From contig CBDHCD010000001.1 in the NCBI GenBank assembly GCA_965260995.1, positions 124,001-188,000 on the forward strand: a stretch of DNA of 64,000 bases, in the 5' to 3' direction. The first letter of the stretch is position 1, and each line of letters opens with the position of its first letter. A model generated the notes under the pieces. That model worked only from the letters and a program-made list of their open reading frames with translations. It did no database searches and was not told where the DNA came from. Both the position numbers and the translations under genes were made by a program. Below are positions 55,459-64,000 of the stretch, in pieces. Source of the DNA: JBBROS01 sp965260995 (GTDB taxonomy: Bacteria > Pseudomonadota > Alphaproteobacteria > Acetobacterales > Acetobacteraceae).

Positions 55459-56466
55459 ATGACCGGGCCGCAGGCCACGCCCCGCCGCCCGCCCGCCCGC
55501 TGGACCGTGCTGCTCGGCGCGGTCGCGGCCCTCGGCGTCCTCCTCGGCCTCGCCTCCAGTTGGACCGGCCTCGCCGCCGTCGGCGACGGCGTCCTCCGCG
55601 CCGCCTGGCTGCTGCCCGGCCTCGTCGCCCTCCACCTCGGCCAGCTCTTCCTCTCCGGCGTCGCCTGGCGCGCCCTCCTTCCCACCTCCCTCTCCACTCC
55701 CTTGCCTGGCCTCAACGCCTTCCACCGCCTGCGCATCATCCGCGAGGGCATCGACTCCCTCCTACCCGTGGCCCAGGTCGGCGGCGAGATCGTCGGCGCG
55801 CGCCTGCTCGCCCGCGCCGGCGTCGGCCCCGCCCGCGCCGGCGCCAGCGTCGTCGTCGACCTCACCATCGAGCTGCTCACCCAGGTCGCCTTCCTGCTCA
55901 CCGCCATCGCCCTGCTCGCCGCCGTGTCGGACGGCTCGGCCTGGCGCAACTGGCTCGCCGCCCTGCTCGCCGGCCTCGCCGCCCTGGCCGCCTTGGCCGC
56001 CTTGCAGCGGTTCGGCGGCCTCCGCCTGCTCGAAGGGCTGCTGCGCGGCATCGCCCGTCGCTGGCCCGCCCTGGGCGGGGCGTCGCTCGACGGCATCCAC
56101 GCCGAGGCCCTCGCCAGCTATCGCCGCCGCTGCGGCCTCGGCCTCGCCATCACCCTGCACTACCTCGCCTGGGCGCTCGGAGCCGCCGAGACCTGGGCCA
56201 TCCTCAACGTCCTCGGCACCCCGGTCTCGCCGGCGGAGGCGTTCATCGTCGAGAGCCTCGGCATGGCCGCCCGCAGCGCCGGCTTCGCCATCCCGGCCGC
56301 CCTCGCCGCCCAGGAGGGCGGCTTCCTGCTCGCCGCCGCCGCCGTCGGCGTCGCCGCCACGCCGGCCCTCGCCCTGTCGCTGGTCAAGCGGCTGCGCGAA
56401 ATCCTGGTCGGCAGCCTCGGCCTGCTGCTCTGGCGCGCCGCCGCCCGCGCGCCCGCTTCGACGTGA
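55459..56466 (+). CDS. hpnL: Hopanoid-associated flippase-like membrane protein HpnL
   Basis: About 335 residues with seven or eight membrane helices, of the lysylphosphatidylglycerol synthase-type transmembrane family. Segments GLNAFHRLRIIREGIDSLLP, VAQVGGEIVGARLLARAG and ESLGMAARSAGFAIPAALAAQEGGFLL are typical of HpnL, often encoded with hopanoid glycosyltransferases. ATG 55459 was taken because the residues before it in frame are Arg-rich and not hydrophobic. hpnI follows after 22 bases. Confidence 0.85.
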   Translation: MTGPQATPRRPPARWTVLLGAVAALGVLLGLASSWTGLAAVGDGVLRAAWLLPGLVALHLGQLFLSGVAWRALLPTSLSTPLPGLNAFHRLRIIREGIDSLLPVAQVGGEIVGARLLARAGVGPARAGASVVVDLTIELLTQVAFLLTAIALLAAVSDGSAWRNWLAALLAGLAALAALAALQRFGGLRLLEGLLRGIARRWPALGGASLDGIHAEALASYRRRCGLGLAITLHYLAWALGAAETWAILNVLGTPVSPAEAFIVESLGMAARSAGFAIPAALAAQEGGFLLAAAAVGVAATPALALSLVKRLREILVGSLGLLLWRAAARAPAST

Positions 56467-56488
56467 TCCCCGGCATGACCCCCCCGGC

Positions 56489-57712
56489 ATGACCGCGGCC
56501 AGCCTGCTTCTCCTCATCGTCGCCGCCCTCGCCCTGGCCGGGATCGCCTCGGTGGCCGCCGGCGCCCTCGCCGTCTGGTCGTTCAGCAGGCGCGGCCGCC
56601 CGCCGCCCCGGCACCGGCCGCCCGTGACCCTGCTCCGCCCGCTCTGTGGCGACGAGCCTATGCTCGGCGACGCCCTGGCCACGCTGTTCGAGCAATCCTA
56701 CCCGGGCCTGCAGATCGTCCTCGGCGTCCAGGACGCCGCCGACCCGGCCCTCCCCATCATCGAAGCCGTCCGCCGCCGCCATCCCGCCGCCGACGTCACC
56801 CTCGTCATCGACGCCCACGTCGCCGGCCCCAACCGCAAGATCAGCAACCTCATCAACATGCTGCCGAAGGCCCGGCACGACATCCTGGTGTTCTCCGACA
56901 GCGACCTCCACGTCCCCGCCGATTACGTCGAGCGGATCGTCGCCGCCCTCGACCAGCCCGGCGTCGGCCTCGTCACCACCCTGTGCACCGGCCTGCCCAC
57001 CACACCGGGCCTCGTCGGCCGCCTCGGCGCCACCGCCATCAGCCACTCCTTCCTCCCCGGCGCGCTCATGTCCCGGGCGCTCGGTCGCGAGGACTGCCTC
57101 GGCACCACCATGGCCCTCCGCCGCGGCGTCCTCACCCGGGTCGGCGGCCTCGGCGCACTCGTTCGCCACGTCGCCGACGACTACGTGCTCGCCGAGCGCG
57201 TCCGCCGCCTCGGCCTCAAGGTCGGGCTCGCCGCGGTCGTGCCGATGACCGCCGTGCCCGAGCGCGTCCTCGCCCCCCTGCTCCAGCACGAGCTGCGCTG
57301 GGCCCGCACCATCCGCGCCGTCGAGCCTTGGCTGTTCGCCACCTCGGCGCTGCAGTTCCCGCTGTTCTGGTCCGCGGCCCTCATCCCCCTCAGCGGCTTC
57401 GCCGCCTGGGCCACCGGCCTGTTCGCCGCCGCCTGGGCCGCGCGCGCGCTGTTCGCCCACGCCGTCGACCGCCTGCTCGCTGTCCCGCCGGGCCGCGCTA
57501 GGGCGCCCTTGCTGCTGCTGCCGCTGCGCGACGCCCTCTCGGTCGGCCTCGTCCTGGCCAGCTACCTCGGGACCCGCGTCGTCTGGCGCGGCCGCGTCAT
57601 GCGCGTCGGCCCCTCACCCGCCGCCGCCCCCGCCGATCTCCCCGTCCCCGTTCCCGTCCCGCTCAAGGCGCGCGCGGCGGCAGCCGACAGTCGTCGGCCA
57701 CTGGGGCGGTGA
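56489..57712 (+). CDS. hpnI: Hopanoid biosynthesis glycosyltransferase HpnI
   Basis: About 407 residues, processive-type GT2 related to ceramide glucosyltransferases. A first membrane helix (LLLLIVAALALAGIASVAAG) precedes the catalytic domain with the D1-D2-D3 motifs (VLGVQDAADPAL, VFSDSDLHVP, VADDYVLAERV) and the QxxRW-type LLQHELRWART. C-terminal membrane helices follow. HpnI adds N-acetylglucosamine to bacteriohopanetetrol, the first step of hopanoid head-group elaboration. Its last 50 bases overlap the convergent DUF2147 gene. Confidence 0.9.
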   Translation: MTAASLLLLIVAALALAGIASVAAGALAVWSFSRRGRPPPRHRPPVTLLRPLCGDEPMLGDALATLFEQSYPGLQIVLGVQDAADPALPIIEAVRRRHPAADVTLVIDAHVAGPNRKISNLINMLPKARHDILVFSDSDLHVPADYVERIVAALDQPGVGLVTTLCTGLPTTPGLVGRLGATAISHSFLPGALMSRALGREDCLGTTMALRRGVLTRVGGLGALVRHVADDYVLAERVRRLGLKVGLAAVVPMTAVPERVLAPLLQHELRWARTIRAVEPWLFATSALQFPLFWSAALIPLSGFAAWATGLFAAAWAARALFAHAVDRLLAVPPGRARAPLLLLPLRDALSVGLVLASYLGTRVVWRGRVMRVGPSPAAAPADLPVPVPVPLKARAAAADSRRPLGR

Positions 57713-58154
57713 ACGGCGTCCACACCTGCGTCTGCCCGAGCAACGGGATCCCGAGATAGCCCCGCACCTTGAGCCGCCCCTGCCTGTCCACTTCCAGCAG
57801 CGCCTGGTAGGTGCTCCCGTTGCGCGGGTCGATGATGCGCGCCTTCCAGTCCGTCCCGTCCGGCTGCCCGTCCCAGAGGATCGTCAGGTGGCATTGCGAG
57901 CGGTTGTGGTTGTCGGTCGGGATCGGCTCGTCCGGGCGGTCGAGCGGGATGCCCGCGATCCTCCCGCACACCGCCGCGCCGCACGGCACAATTGAGATCA
58001 CCGCGTCCCGGTCCTGGGTCAGCCAGTTGCCGAACGGCGCTTCGGGCATCGTCGCCGCGGCCGGCGTCGTCGCCAGCCACGCGCCTGCCGCCAACCAGGC
58101 GACGGCCACGAGGCGTCGGAGCCGGTGAGGCCCACGGGAAAAATCGCGCATCAT
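57663..58154 (-). CDS. DUF2147-family exported protein
   Basis: About 163 residues. Signal peptide RLVAVAWLAAGAWLATTPAAA, then the DUF2147 pattern FGNWLTQDRDAVISIVPCG, AAVCGRIAGIPLDRPDEP and a C-terminal GYLGIPLLGQTQVWTPF. The two cysteines in PCGAAVCG are conserved in the family. Function unknown, periplasmic. Two adjacent ATGs (58154, 58151) are possible starts. It overlaps the hpnI 3' end by 50 bases on the opposite strand. Confidence 0.85.
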   Translation of the reverse strand: MMRDFSRGPHRLRRLVAVAWLAAGAWLATTPAAATMPEAPFGNWLTQDRDAVISIVPCGAAVCGRIAGIPLDRPDEPIPTDNHNRSQCHLTILWDGQPDGTDWKARIIDPRNGSTYQALLEVDRQGRLKVRGYLGIPLLGQTQVWTPFTAPVADDCRLPPRAP

Positions 58155-58329
58155 CTCGCTCTATCAGTGAGCCGGGCCGCCGCGGGTCACCGCCCGGGAC
58201 CTTCGTCCACCGACGCGGGCCCGTCCAGGCGACACCCCGCCGCGTCTCACGGCGGTGTTCAACGCCTAGGAATATAATGAGGGCCAACGTTTCAAAAAAG
58301 GGTTGATGCCGACGCCGCCACCAAATCCG

Positions 58330-58359
58330 CCACACTGTGGCCGAACAGTGACAGTGCGG
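58330..58359 (-). terminator. Possible stem-loop after the P1-peptidase gene
   Basis: A 9-bp stem with one G-U pair (ccacactgt against acagtgcgg) and a 12-base loop, starting about 12 bases past the stop at 58372. A T6 run on the minus strand lies 30 bases further, too far for a classic terminator. The remaining bases to 58154 show no gene and should hold the DUF2147 promoter. Confidence 0.35.
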
Positions 58360-58371
58360 CCGGCCCGGCCC

Positions 58372-59493
58372 TCAGCCTAAATCGGACGCCGCCGGCACCG
58401 CTGGCACCCCCGGCCCGCCCACGCCCGTCGCCGCCAGCACCGCCCGCAGCACCGCCGACGCCGTCGCCCGCGCCGCCATCGTTCCCAGCGCCATCATGTT
58501 GCCCGGCAGCCCGCTCGCCCCCGTCGCCACCGCGAACATCGTGTCCCCGTCCCACATCGTGTGCGACGGCTCGATCGTCCGCGCCAGCCCGTCGTGTGAC
58601 ATCTGCGCCAGCTTGCGCGCCTGCGCCTTGGTCAGCGCCGCGTCCGTCGCCACCACCCCGATGGTCGTCGCCATCCCCGCCTGCAGCCCCGGCGGCAGTT
58701 CGCCCCCCAGGATCGCCGCCACCGCCCCGGGCCCGCGCGCCCCGTCCGGCCCCCGGGTCCCGGCCACCATCGCTCCCGTCGCCGGGTCCGTCACGTCGCC
58801 CACCGCGTTCACCGCCACGATCGCCCCCACCGTGACCTGGCCGACCTTCACCGAGCAGGTCCCGATGCCTCCCTTCATCGCCCGCCCCATGCCGAACAGC
58901 TTGCCCACCGTCGCCCCCGCCCCCGCGCCGACCGACCCTTCTTTCGGCGCCGCCCCGCTCGCCGCCTCGCACGCCGCGTAACCCGCCGCCGCGTCCGGCC
59001 GCACCGAAGGATCGCCCACGCCCAGGTCGAACAGCACCGCCGCCGGCACGATCGGCACCCGCGCCGGCCCGGCCGGGAACCCGATCCCGTGCTCCTCCAG
59101 CCACCGCATCACCCCCGACGCCGCGTCGAGCCCGAACGCGCTGCCCCCCGTCAGCAGCACCGCGTGCACCTGCTCGACCAGGTTGCTCGGGTCCAGCAGG
59201 TCCGTCTCCCGCGTCCCCGGAGCCGCCCCGCGCACGTCCACCCCGCCCACCGCGCCCGCCCCGGTCAGCACCACCGTGCACCCGGTCGGCCGCCGCGCGT
59301 CGGTGAAGTGCCCGACCCGGATGCCCGGCACATCGGTGATCGCCCCGCCCAGCGTGCGCGGCCGGCCCGGCCCCGTCGAGGGCATGTCTCCCGCCGAGGC
59401 CGCCCCCGCCGCCTGCGGCAGCGCCGCCGCCGCCAACCCGATCAACGCCGCCCGCCGCCGCGGCGTGCCCCGCTCCTCACCATCCCCGATCAT
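58372..59493 (-). CDS. P1-family (DmpA-like) aminopeptidase/esterase, Ntn-hydrolase
   Basis: About 373 residues. The N terminus has an Arg-rich segment and a hydrophobic stretch (AALIGLAAAALPQAAGA), so it may be exported. Family features are ITDVPGIRVGHFTDARRPTG, LLTGGSAFGLDAASGVMRWL, GSVGAGAGATVGK and TTIGVVATDAALTKAQARKLA. In the last of these the self-processing Ser/Thr nucleophile of DmpA-type enzymes is expected. They cleave N-terminal D- or L-residues or amides. No neighbour hints at a substrate. Confidence 0.85.
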   Translation of the reverse strand: MIGDGEERGTPRRRAALIGLAAAALPQAAGAASAGDMPSTGPGRPRTLGGAITDVPGIRVGHFTDARRPTGCTVVLTGAGAVGGVDVRGAAPGTRETDLLDPSNLVEQVHAVLLTGGSAFGLDAASGVMRWLEEHGIGFPAGPARVPIVPAAVLFDLGVGDPSVRPDAAAGYAACEAASGAAPKEGSVGAGAGATVGKLFGMGRAMKGGIGTCSVKVGQVTVGAIVAVNAVGDVTDPATGAMVAGTRGPDGARGPGAVAAILGGELPPGLQAGMATTIGVVATDAALTKAQARKLAQMSHDGLARTIEPSHTMWDGDTMFAVATGASGLPGNMMALGTMAARATASAVLRAVLAATGVGGPGVPAVPAASDLG

Positions 59494-59538
59494 CCGGCCT
59501 CTCCTCCCCGCGCCTCATGCCTCAGCTCACCGCCCGGC

Positions 59539-60219
59539 TCATCCCGGAAACGGCGACACGCCGATGATGTGCGCGTGCCCTCCCAGCATCAGCGCGTACG
59601 CCGCGACGCCCGCGACGGGCCGCCACCACCCGACCTCCCCCGGCACCCACCGGGTCCGCCCGGACAGGATCGCCGCGAACGGCACGATCGACGTGCGCGA
59701 CGCGAACGCGTCCCAGGCCGCCCCGCCCAGCGCCCGCCGCCGCTTGGCGTCGATCGACACCGTGCCCGCCGCCGCCACCACCAGCAATGACGCGAAGAAC
59801 ACCAGCGACGCCACGTCGCCGTTGCCGACCAGGTGCACCCCCGCCCACAGCGCCATCCCCACCAGGAACGGATGCCGCGTCACCCGGACGATCCCCGGCG
59901 GTGGCCGCCCCACCAGCCCCTCCTGCCCCACCGCCGTCGGGTTGGGCGTCGTCAGCCCGAGCACCACCAATAGGAACGCCGGCAGCATCAGCACGATCGC
60001 CACCGGCTTCCACCATTCCAACTGCCCCCACGTCGGCACGTACTCCGCTCCCGCGTAGGCCGACACCAGCCACGCCATCCCCGCCACCGACCCGAGCGAG
60101 AACGCCACCATGTAGCCGCGCAGCCCCAGTGCCGACAGCACCCGGTCCCGCAGCCGCGTGCCCGACAACCCGAGGTGGATGGCGATGAAGAACAACGCGG
60201 CCAGCGACAGGGACATCAT
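59539..60219 (-). CDS. NnrU-family membrane protein
   Basis: About 226 residues with six membrane segments. The NnrU pattern is seen: an N-terminal FFIAIHLGLSGTRLRDRV, then GIVRVTRHPFLVGMALWAGVHLVGNGD with the isoprenylcysteine-methyltransferase-like RHP motif, and SIDAKRRRALG. NnrU was first linked to nitric-oxide/nitrite metabolism, and related proteins act in quinone or haem chemistry; no denitrification gene lies nearby. Adjacent ATGs at 60219 and 60216 are possible starts. Confidence 0.85.
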   Translation of the reverse strand: MMSLSLAALFFIAIHLGLSGTRLRDRVLSALGLRGYMVAFSLGSVAGMAWLVSAYAGAEYVPTWGQLEWWKPVAIVLMLPAFLLVVLGLTTPNPTAVGQEGLVGRPPPGIVRVTRHPFLVGMALWAGVHLVGNGDVASLVFFASLLVVAAAGTVSIDAKRRRALGGAAWDAFASRTSIVPFAAILSGRTRWVPGEVGWWRPVAGVAAYALMLGGHAHIIGVSPFPG

Positions 60220-60365
60220 CGCCGCAGCCTACGCCGCGCCGCGCGCCTGGCAAGGCCGCTGCGCCTCGCCCAACCCTGTCGCCCGACCCTCTCGCCTCGA
60301 CCCAAGCCCTGGCTCCGGTTATGTCACGGCCGATGCCCAACAGCTCGCGCCGCCGCCCCACGTCC

Positions 60366-61598
60366 ATGACCGCCCCTCCCGCGTCCGCCGGGCCGCCCCC
60401 CGCGAGCGGCCCACTCCCGCCCCAGCCCGCCCCCCACCGCTTCACGCCCGGCCGCCCCAACCTCGGCTCCACCCGCGCCGCCTTCTTCGTCGCCGGCTTC
60501 GGCATGGCGGCCTGGGCCCCGCTCGTGCCCTATGCCAAGCAGCGCCTCGGCGTGGACGAGGGCACCCTCGGCCTGCTGCTGCTCTGCCTCGGGGCCGGCT
60601 CGATCGCCACCATGCCGCTCGCCGGGGTCTGGGCCGGGCGTTTCGGCTGCCGCCGCGTCATCTGGGCCTCCGGCCTGCTGATGTGCCTCGCCCTGCCCGG
60701 CCTCGCCACCGCCGGCAGCGTCCCCCTGCTCGCCGCCGCCCTGGTGCTGTTCGGCGCCGCCGTCGGCACCATCGACGTCGCCATCAACGTCCAGGCCGTC
60801 ATCGTCGAGCGCGCCGTCGGCCGCGCCGTCATGTCCGGCTTCCACGGCTTCTTCAGCATCGGCGGCATCGCCGGCGCCGCCGGGGCCAGCGCCGTGCTCT
60901 GGGCCGCCGGCTCGCCGCTCCTCGCCGCCCTGTGCGTGGCCGGCGTGGTCGTGGCGACGCTGCTCGCCTTCGGCCCCGGCCTGCTGCCCCCCATCGGCCC
61001 ACGAGACGGCGGCGAGGAGGGCGGCGCCAGCTTCGCCGTCCCGCGCGGCCCCGTCCTGCTCATCGGCGGCCTGTGCTTCATCTCCTTCCTCGCGGAGGGC
61101 GCGATGCTGGACTGGAGCGCCCTGGTCCTCACCGCCCTGCACGGCCTCGACCCGGCCTGGGCCGGCCTCGGCTACACCGTGTTCTCGATCACCATGACCG
61201 CCGGCCGGCTGTCCGGCAACCGGATCGTCGCGGCCCTCGGCGGCCACCTGGTGCTGCTGTGCGGCGGGGCATGCGCCGCGGCCGGCATGGCGCTGGCCGT
61301 GCTCGCGCCCTCATCATCCGCCGTCCTCGCCGGCTTCGCCCTGGTCGGCGTCGGCGCGTCCAACATCGTTCCCGTGCTCTACTCCGCCCTCGGCCGCCAG
61401 CGCGCCATGCCCGCCCACCTCGCGGTCGGCGCGGTCACCGCCCTCGGCTACGCCGGCATCCTCGTCGGCCCCGCCGCCATCGGCGCCGTCGCCCACGCCG
61501 CTGGCCTGCCGGCCGCCTTCCTCGGCGTCGCCGGCCTCTTGCTGCTGATCAGCCTCCTGTCCGGCGTCGCCATGCCCCGCGCCGCCGCCCCGACCTGA
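60366..61598 (+). CDS. MFS transporter
   Basis: About 410 residues from ATG 60366 (an ATG at 60321 would add 15 Arg/Pro-rich residues). Twelve membrane helices are predicted from the hydrophobic pattern, with the MFS loop motif in LAGVWAGRFGCRRVIW and a second-half equivalent in ITMTAGRLSGNRIVAAL. The FHGFFSIGGIAGAAG segment resembles the YbjJ-like sugar/drug branch. Substrate unknown. It converges on the ABC importer genes with a 21-base gap. Confidence 0.83.
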   Translation: MTAPPASAGPPPASGPLPPQPAPHRFTPGRPNLGSTRAAFFVAGFGMAAWAPLVPYAKQRLGVDEGTLGLLLLCLGAGSIATMPLAGVWAGRFGCRRVIWASGLLMCLALPGLATAGSVPLLAAALVLFGAAVGTIDVAINVQAVIVERAVGRAVMSGFHGFFSIGGIAGAAGASAVLWAAGSPLLAALCVAGVVVATLLAFGPGLLPPIGPRDGGEEGGASFAVPRGPVLLIGGLCFISFLAEGAMLDWSALVLTALHGLDPAWAGLGYTVFSITMTAGRLSGNRIVAALGGHLVLLCGGACAAAGMALAVLAPSSSAVLAGFALVGVGASNIVPVLYSALGRQRAMPAHLAVGAVTALGYAGILVGPAAIGAVAHAAGLPAAFLGVAGLLLLISLLSGVAMPRAAAPT

Positions 61599-61619
61599 GC
61601 CCCGCTCCCCAGAAAGCCC

Positions 61620-62405
61620 TCACCCCGCCACCCCCGCCTCCCGCGCCACCGCCCCGCCCTCCGCCCGCAATGCCGGCGCCCGCCCCCGCTCCGCCGGTGC
61701 CGCCTGCCCGGCCAGCAGGTGCGCCGACGCCCGCCGCTCGATCACCAGCCACAGCCGCCGGATCGCCTCCGTGATCGCCAGGTAGATCAGCGCGCAGTAC
61801 AGGTAGATGGAGAAGTCGAACGTCCGCGCGAAGATCAGCCGCGTCTGCCCCATCAGGTCCAAGAGCGTCACGATCGCCGCCAGCGCGCTGCTCTTGACCA
61901 TGCTCACCAGTTCGTTGCCCAACGGCCGCAGCGCCACCAGGAACGCCTGCGGCAGCACCACGTGCCGCAGCGCCTGCCAGCACGACAGCCCGAGCGCCTG
62001 CGCCGCCTCCCCCTGCCCCTTCGGCAGCGACAGCAGCGCGCCGCGGAAGATCTCCGCCTGGTACGCCGCCGTGTTCAGCGTGAAGGTGAACACGCAGCAG
62101 AAGAACGCGTCCCGGAACAGCGTCCACAGCCCCAGCGCCTGCAACGCCGGCCGCATCTCCCCGCCGCCGTAGTACACGAGGTAAAGCTGGCACAGCAGCG
62201 GCGTCCCGCGCAGCACCGTCACGTAGGCCAGCGCCGGCCACGCCACCAGCGGGTTGGACGACATCCGCGCCCGGCACAGCGGCATCGCCAGCAGGAACCC
62301 GAGCGCGACCGCGATCGCCACCGTCTCCACCGTGATCACCAGCCCGGCCCACAGCCGCCAGCCGTACTCGCCGAGCAGCGCCGGGTCGAACAGGAACGTG
62401 AGCAT
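61620..62405 (-). CDS. Polar amino-acid ABC transporter permease (second)
   Basis: About 261 residues, HisM/ArtM type. Five or six membrane helices and the ATPase-contact EAA loop EAAQALGLSCWQALRHVVLPQA. TVLRGTPLLCQLYLVYYGG is the usual early conserved segment. The ATG at 62405 shares a base with the stop of the other permease (TGATG). The C-terminal 30 residues are Ala/Arg-rich and extra. It needs an ATPase that is not encoded in the window. Confidence 0.88.
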   Translation of the reverse strand: MLTFLFDPALLGEYGWRLWAGLVITVETVAIAVALGFLLAMPLCRARMSSNPLVAWPALAYVTVLRGTPLLCQLYLVYYGGGEMRPALQALGLWTLFRDAFFCCVFTFTLNTAAYQAEIFRGALLSLPKGQGEAAQALGLSCWQALRHVVLPQAFLVALRPLGNELVSMVKSSALAAIVTLLDLMGQTRLIFARTFDFSIYLYCALIYLAITEAIRRLWLVIERRASAHLLAGQAAPAERGRAPALRAEGGAVAREAGVAG

Positions 62406-63103
62406 CAGGCCCGCCCCCGCGCCATCCGCCGCTCCAGCACCGTCTGCCCGGCCGTGCTCGCGATGCTGATGAGGAGGTAGACCGCCCCCGCCGCCGAGTA
62501 GAACAGGATCGGCTCGCGCGTGTTCTTCGCCGCCTCCGACGCCGCCCGCAGCACGTCCATCACCGCCAGCGTCGAGATCAGCGACGTGTCCTTGACCAGC
62601 ACCGCCCAGATGTTCGCCATCCCCGGCAGCGCCACCCGCACCAGTTGCGGCAAGGTCACCAGCCGGAAGCCCTGCCCCCGGCTCAGCCCGAGCGAGCGCG
62701 CCGCCTCGCCCTGCCCCGCCGGGATCGCGCCCAGGGAGGCGATCCACACCTCGCTCGAATAGGCCGCCACCACCGTGCCCAGCGCGATCACCCCGGCCGC
62801 GAAGGCGTTGACCTCCAGCCCGCCCAGGCCGAGCAGCGGCCCCAGCCGGTTGATCGCCGCCTGCAGCCCGAAGTAGATGATGAACAGCGCCAGCAGGTCC
62901 GGGATGCCGCGGAAGAACGTCGTATACGCCTCCCCCGCCATCCGCGCCGCCCGCGACCCCGACAGCCGCACCAGCGCCAGCCCCAGCCCGGCCCCGAACC
63001 CCAGGGGCGCCGTCACCAGCGCCAGCAGCGCCGTCACCACCGCCCCTTTGAGCAGCAGCCCGCCCCAGCCCTCCGGCCCGAACAACAGGCCGAACGAGGT
63101 CAC
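62405..63103 (-). CDS. Polar amino-acid ABC transporter permease (first)
   Basis: About 232 residues, HisQ/ArtQ type, from a GTG at 63103. Conserved segments are YTTFFRGIPDLLALFIIYFG, the EAA loop GEAARSLGLSRGQGFRLVTLPQ and NIWAVLVKDTSLISTLAVMD. It forms the membrane channel with the second permease. Upstream, the binding-protein gene ends 36 bases away, so the three are one operon. Confidence 0.88.
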   Translation of the reverse strand: MTSFGLLFGPEGWGGLLLKGAVVTALLALVTAPLGFGAGLGLALVRLSGSRAARMAGEAYTTFFRGIPDLLALFIIYFGLQAAINRLGPLLGLGGLEVNAFAAGVIALGTVVAAYSSEVWIASLGAIPAGQGEAARSLGLSRGQGFRLVTLPQLVRVALPGMANIWAVLVKDTSLISTLAVMDVLRAASEAAKNTREPILFYSAAGAVYLLISIASTAGQTVLERRMARGRA

Positions 63104-63139
63104 CCCGCCCTCACCCCCGCCCGGTGCTTGTTCCCCGCC

Positions 63140-63925
63140 TCAGCTCGTCTTGCCGCGAATGTCGATCTTGAAGTACTTCGCCGCCAGCGTCTTGTAGGTG
63201 CCGTCGGCGTCCAGTTCGGCGATCGCCTTGTTGAACATGTCGCGCAGCTCGGTGTCCTCCGGACGGAACGCCGCCCCCACCCCCGGCCCGTGGATGTCCG
63301 GCACCCGCTTGATCTCGGAGATCACCCGGCAGCAGCCAGCGCCTTTCTTCTCGATGAAGTCGTCCTCGACCAGCTTGTCGCCCACCACGTAGTCGATCCG
63401 CCCGCTCGCCAGGTCGAGGTTCGGCTCGTCCTGCGTCGGATACAGCTTGATCTCGGAGTCCTTGTAGAACTTCTCCAGGAAGTTGGCGTGAATCGTCGAC
63501 GACTGCGTGCCGATCGTCTTGCCCTTCAGCGCCTCCGGCGACACGTCGTCGCTCTTGCTCGACGCCTGGCCGACGAACACGATCGGCGTCGCGTAGTACA
63601 CGTCCGAGAAGATCACCTTCTCTTTGCGCGCGTCGGTGACGTTCATCGACGACATGATCACGTCGAACTTGCCCGACAGCAGCGCCGGGATCACCCCGTC
63701 CCAGTCCTGGTTCTGAAACACGCAGGTCGCGTGCAGCTTGGCGCAGATCGCGTTGGCGTAATCGACCTCGAAGCCGACGATCTTGCCCGACTGATCGACG
63801 CTCTCGAACGGCGCGTAGCTCGCGTCCATGCCGACGCGGATCGTCTTCCACTCCTTAGCCGACGCCGCCCCCGCCCACAGTGCGAGGGCGATCGGCACCA
63901 GCAGCATCATCCGGGACAGGCGCAT
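63140..63925 (-). CDS. Polar amino-acid ABC transporter substrate-binding protein
   Basis: About 261 residues, SBP_bac_3 family. Signal peptide MMLLVPIALALWAGAASA, mature start near KEWKTIRVGMDASYAPFES. VGFEVDYANAICAKL, WDGVIPALLSGKFDVIMSSM and GKTIGTQSSTIHANFLEKF line the ligand site as in histidine, lysine/arginine/ornithine and glutamine binders. An unusual adjacent Cys pair lies in GAGCCRVISE. GAGGAACC precedes the ATG at 63925. Amino-acid specificity is not resolved. Confidence 0.9.
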   Translation of the reverse strand: MRLSRMMLLVPIALALWAGAASAKEWKTIRVGMDASYAPFESVDQSGKIVGFEVDYANAICAKLHATCVFQNQDWDGVIPALLSGKFDVIMSSMNVTDARKEKVIFSDVYYATPIVFVGQASSKSDDVSPEALKGKTIGTQSSTIHANFLEKFYKDSEIKLYPTQDEPNLDLASGRIDYVVGDKLVEDDFIEKKGAGCCRVISEIKRVPDIHGPGVGAAFRPEDTELRDMFNKAIAELDADGTYKTLAAKYFKIDIRGKTS

Positions 63926-64000
63926 CAGGGTTCCTCCATGAGGTCGCGGGGGGGCAGCAAGGAAACGATAAGCGGCGAGCCGGGCGAGGCGCAACGCGCG

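Overview
The window is very GC-rich, with dense, largely operonic genes that often overlap by 1-4 bases. It reads as a chromosomal segment of an alphaproteobacterium, most likely Rhodospirillales and plausibly Acetobacteraceae. The evidence is MucR-type and Fur regulators, an mdh/sucAB/lpd block, hopanoid genes hpnL and hpnI, an OlsB-like acyltransferase, NnrU, and the cob genes. The lineage is an inference from gene content; there is no rRNA or tRNA in the window to confirm it.

Layout. 0-6.1 kb: end of a PEP-CTERM/exosortase regulatory locus (PrsK kinase 3' end, PrsR sigma-54 activator, PrsT TPR protein) and a GT4 glycosyltransferase. 6.1-12.6 kb: a DAO-type oxidase, then a translationally coupled transglutaminase / ATP-grasp plus alpha-E / transglutaminase set, then an exported cyclase-family protein. 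12.7-17.3 kb (minus): a cupin and a chain of aminotransferase, zinc-ribbon protein, cobT, cobS and a cobC-like phosphatase. 17.5-24.4 kb (minus): a CDP-deoxysugar cassette (rfbF, rfbG, C-methyltransferase, rfbC-like) led by a giant three-catalytic-domain glycosyltransferase. 24.6-29.7 kb: ABC-F ATPase, ndk, a lipoprotein, a Tat-type 5'-nucleotidase and Nfu. 29.7-36.9 kb: RutE-like reductase, tsaB, rimI, a TusA-like protein, mucR-like, fur-like, OlsB-like, a 2-hydroxyacid dehydrogenase, lnt and an XRE regulator. 37-45.4 kb: small exported protein, DUF2244 protein, mdh, sucA, sucB, lpdA, OsmC. 45.4-49.3 kb: pdxA-pdxJ, a TerC-family protein, a DUF1684 protein and an exported protein.

49.3-51.7 kb is the one clearly foreign-looking stretch. 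It holds an AT-richer acyltransferase gene flanked by two broken copies of the same M14/succinylglutamate-desuccinylase-type gene. 51.7-64 kb: an NTF2-fused flavin monooxygenase, glpK, hpnL, hpnI, DUF2147, a P1-family (DmpA-like) peptidase, NnrU, an MFS transporter, and a polar amino-acid ABC importer (binding protein and two permeases, no ATPase in view).

The most interesting points are: the coupled aminotransferase/zinc-ribbon/cob chain; the transglutaminase/ATP-grasp/alpha-E set whose product is unknown; the CDP-sugar C-methylation cassette; the interrupted M14 locus; and the recurrent short in-frame tandem repeats, several at gene 3' ends. I found no CRISPR array, no insertion sequence with a transposase, and no structural RNA gene.
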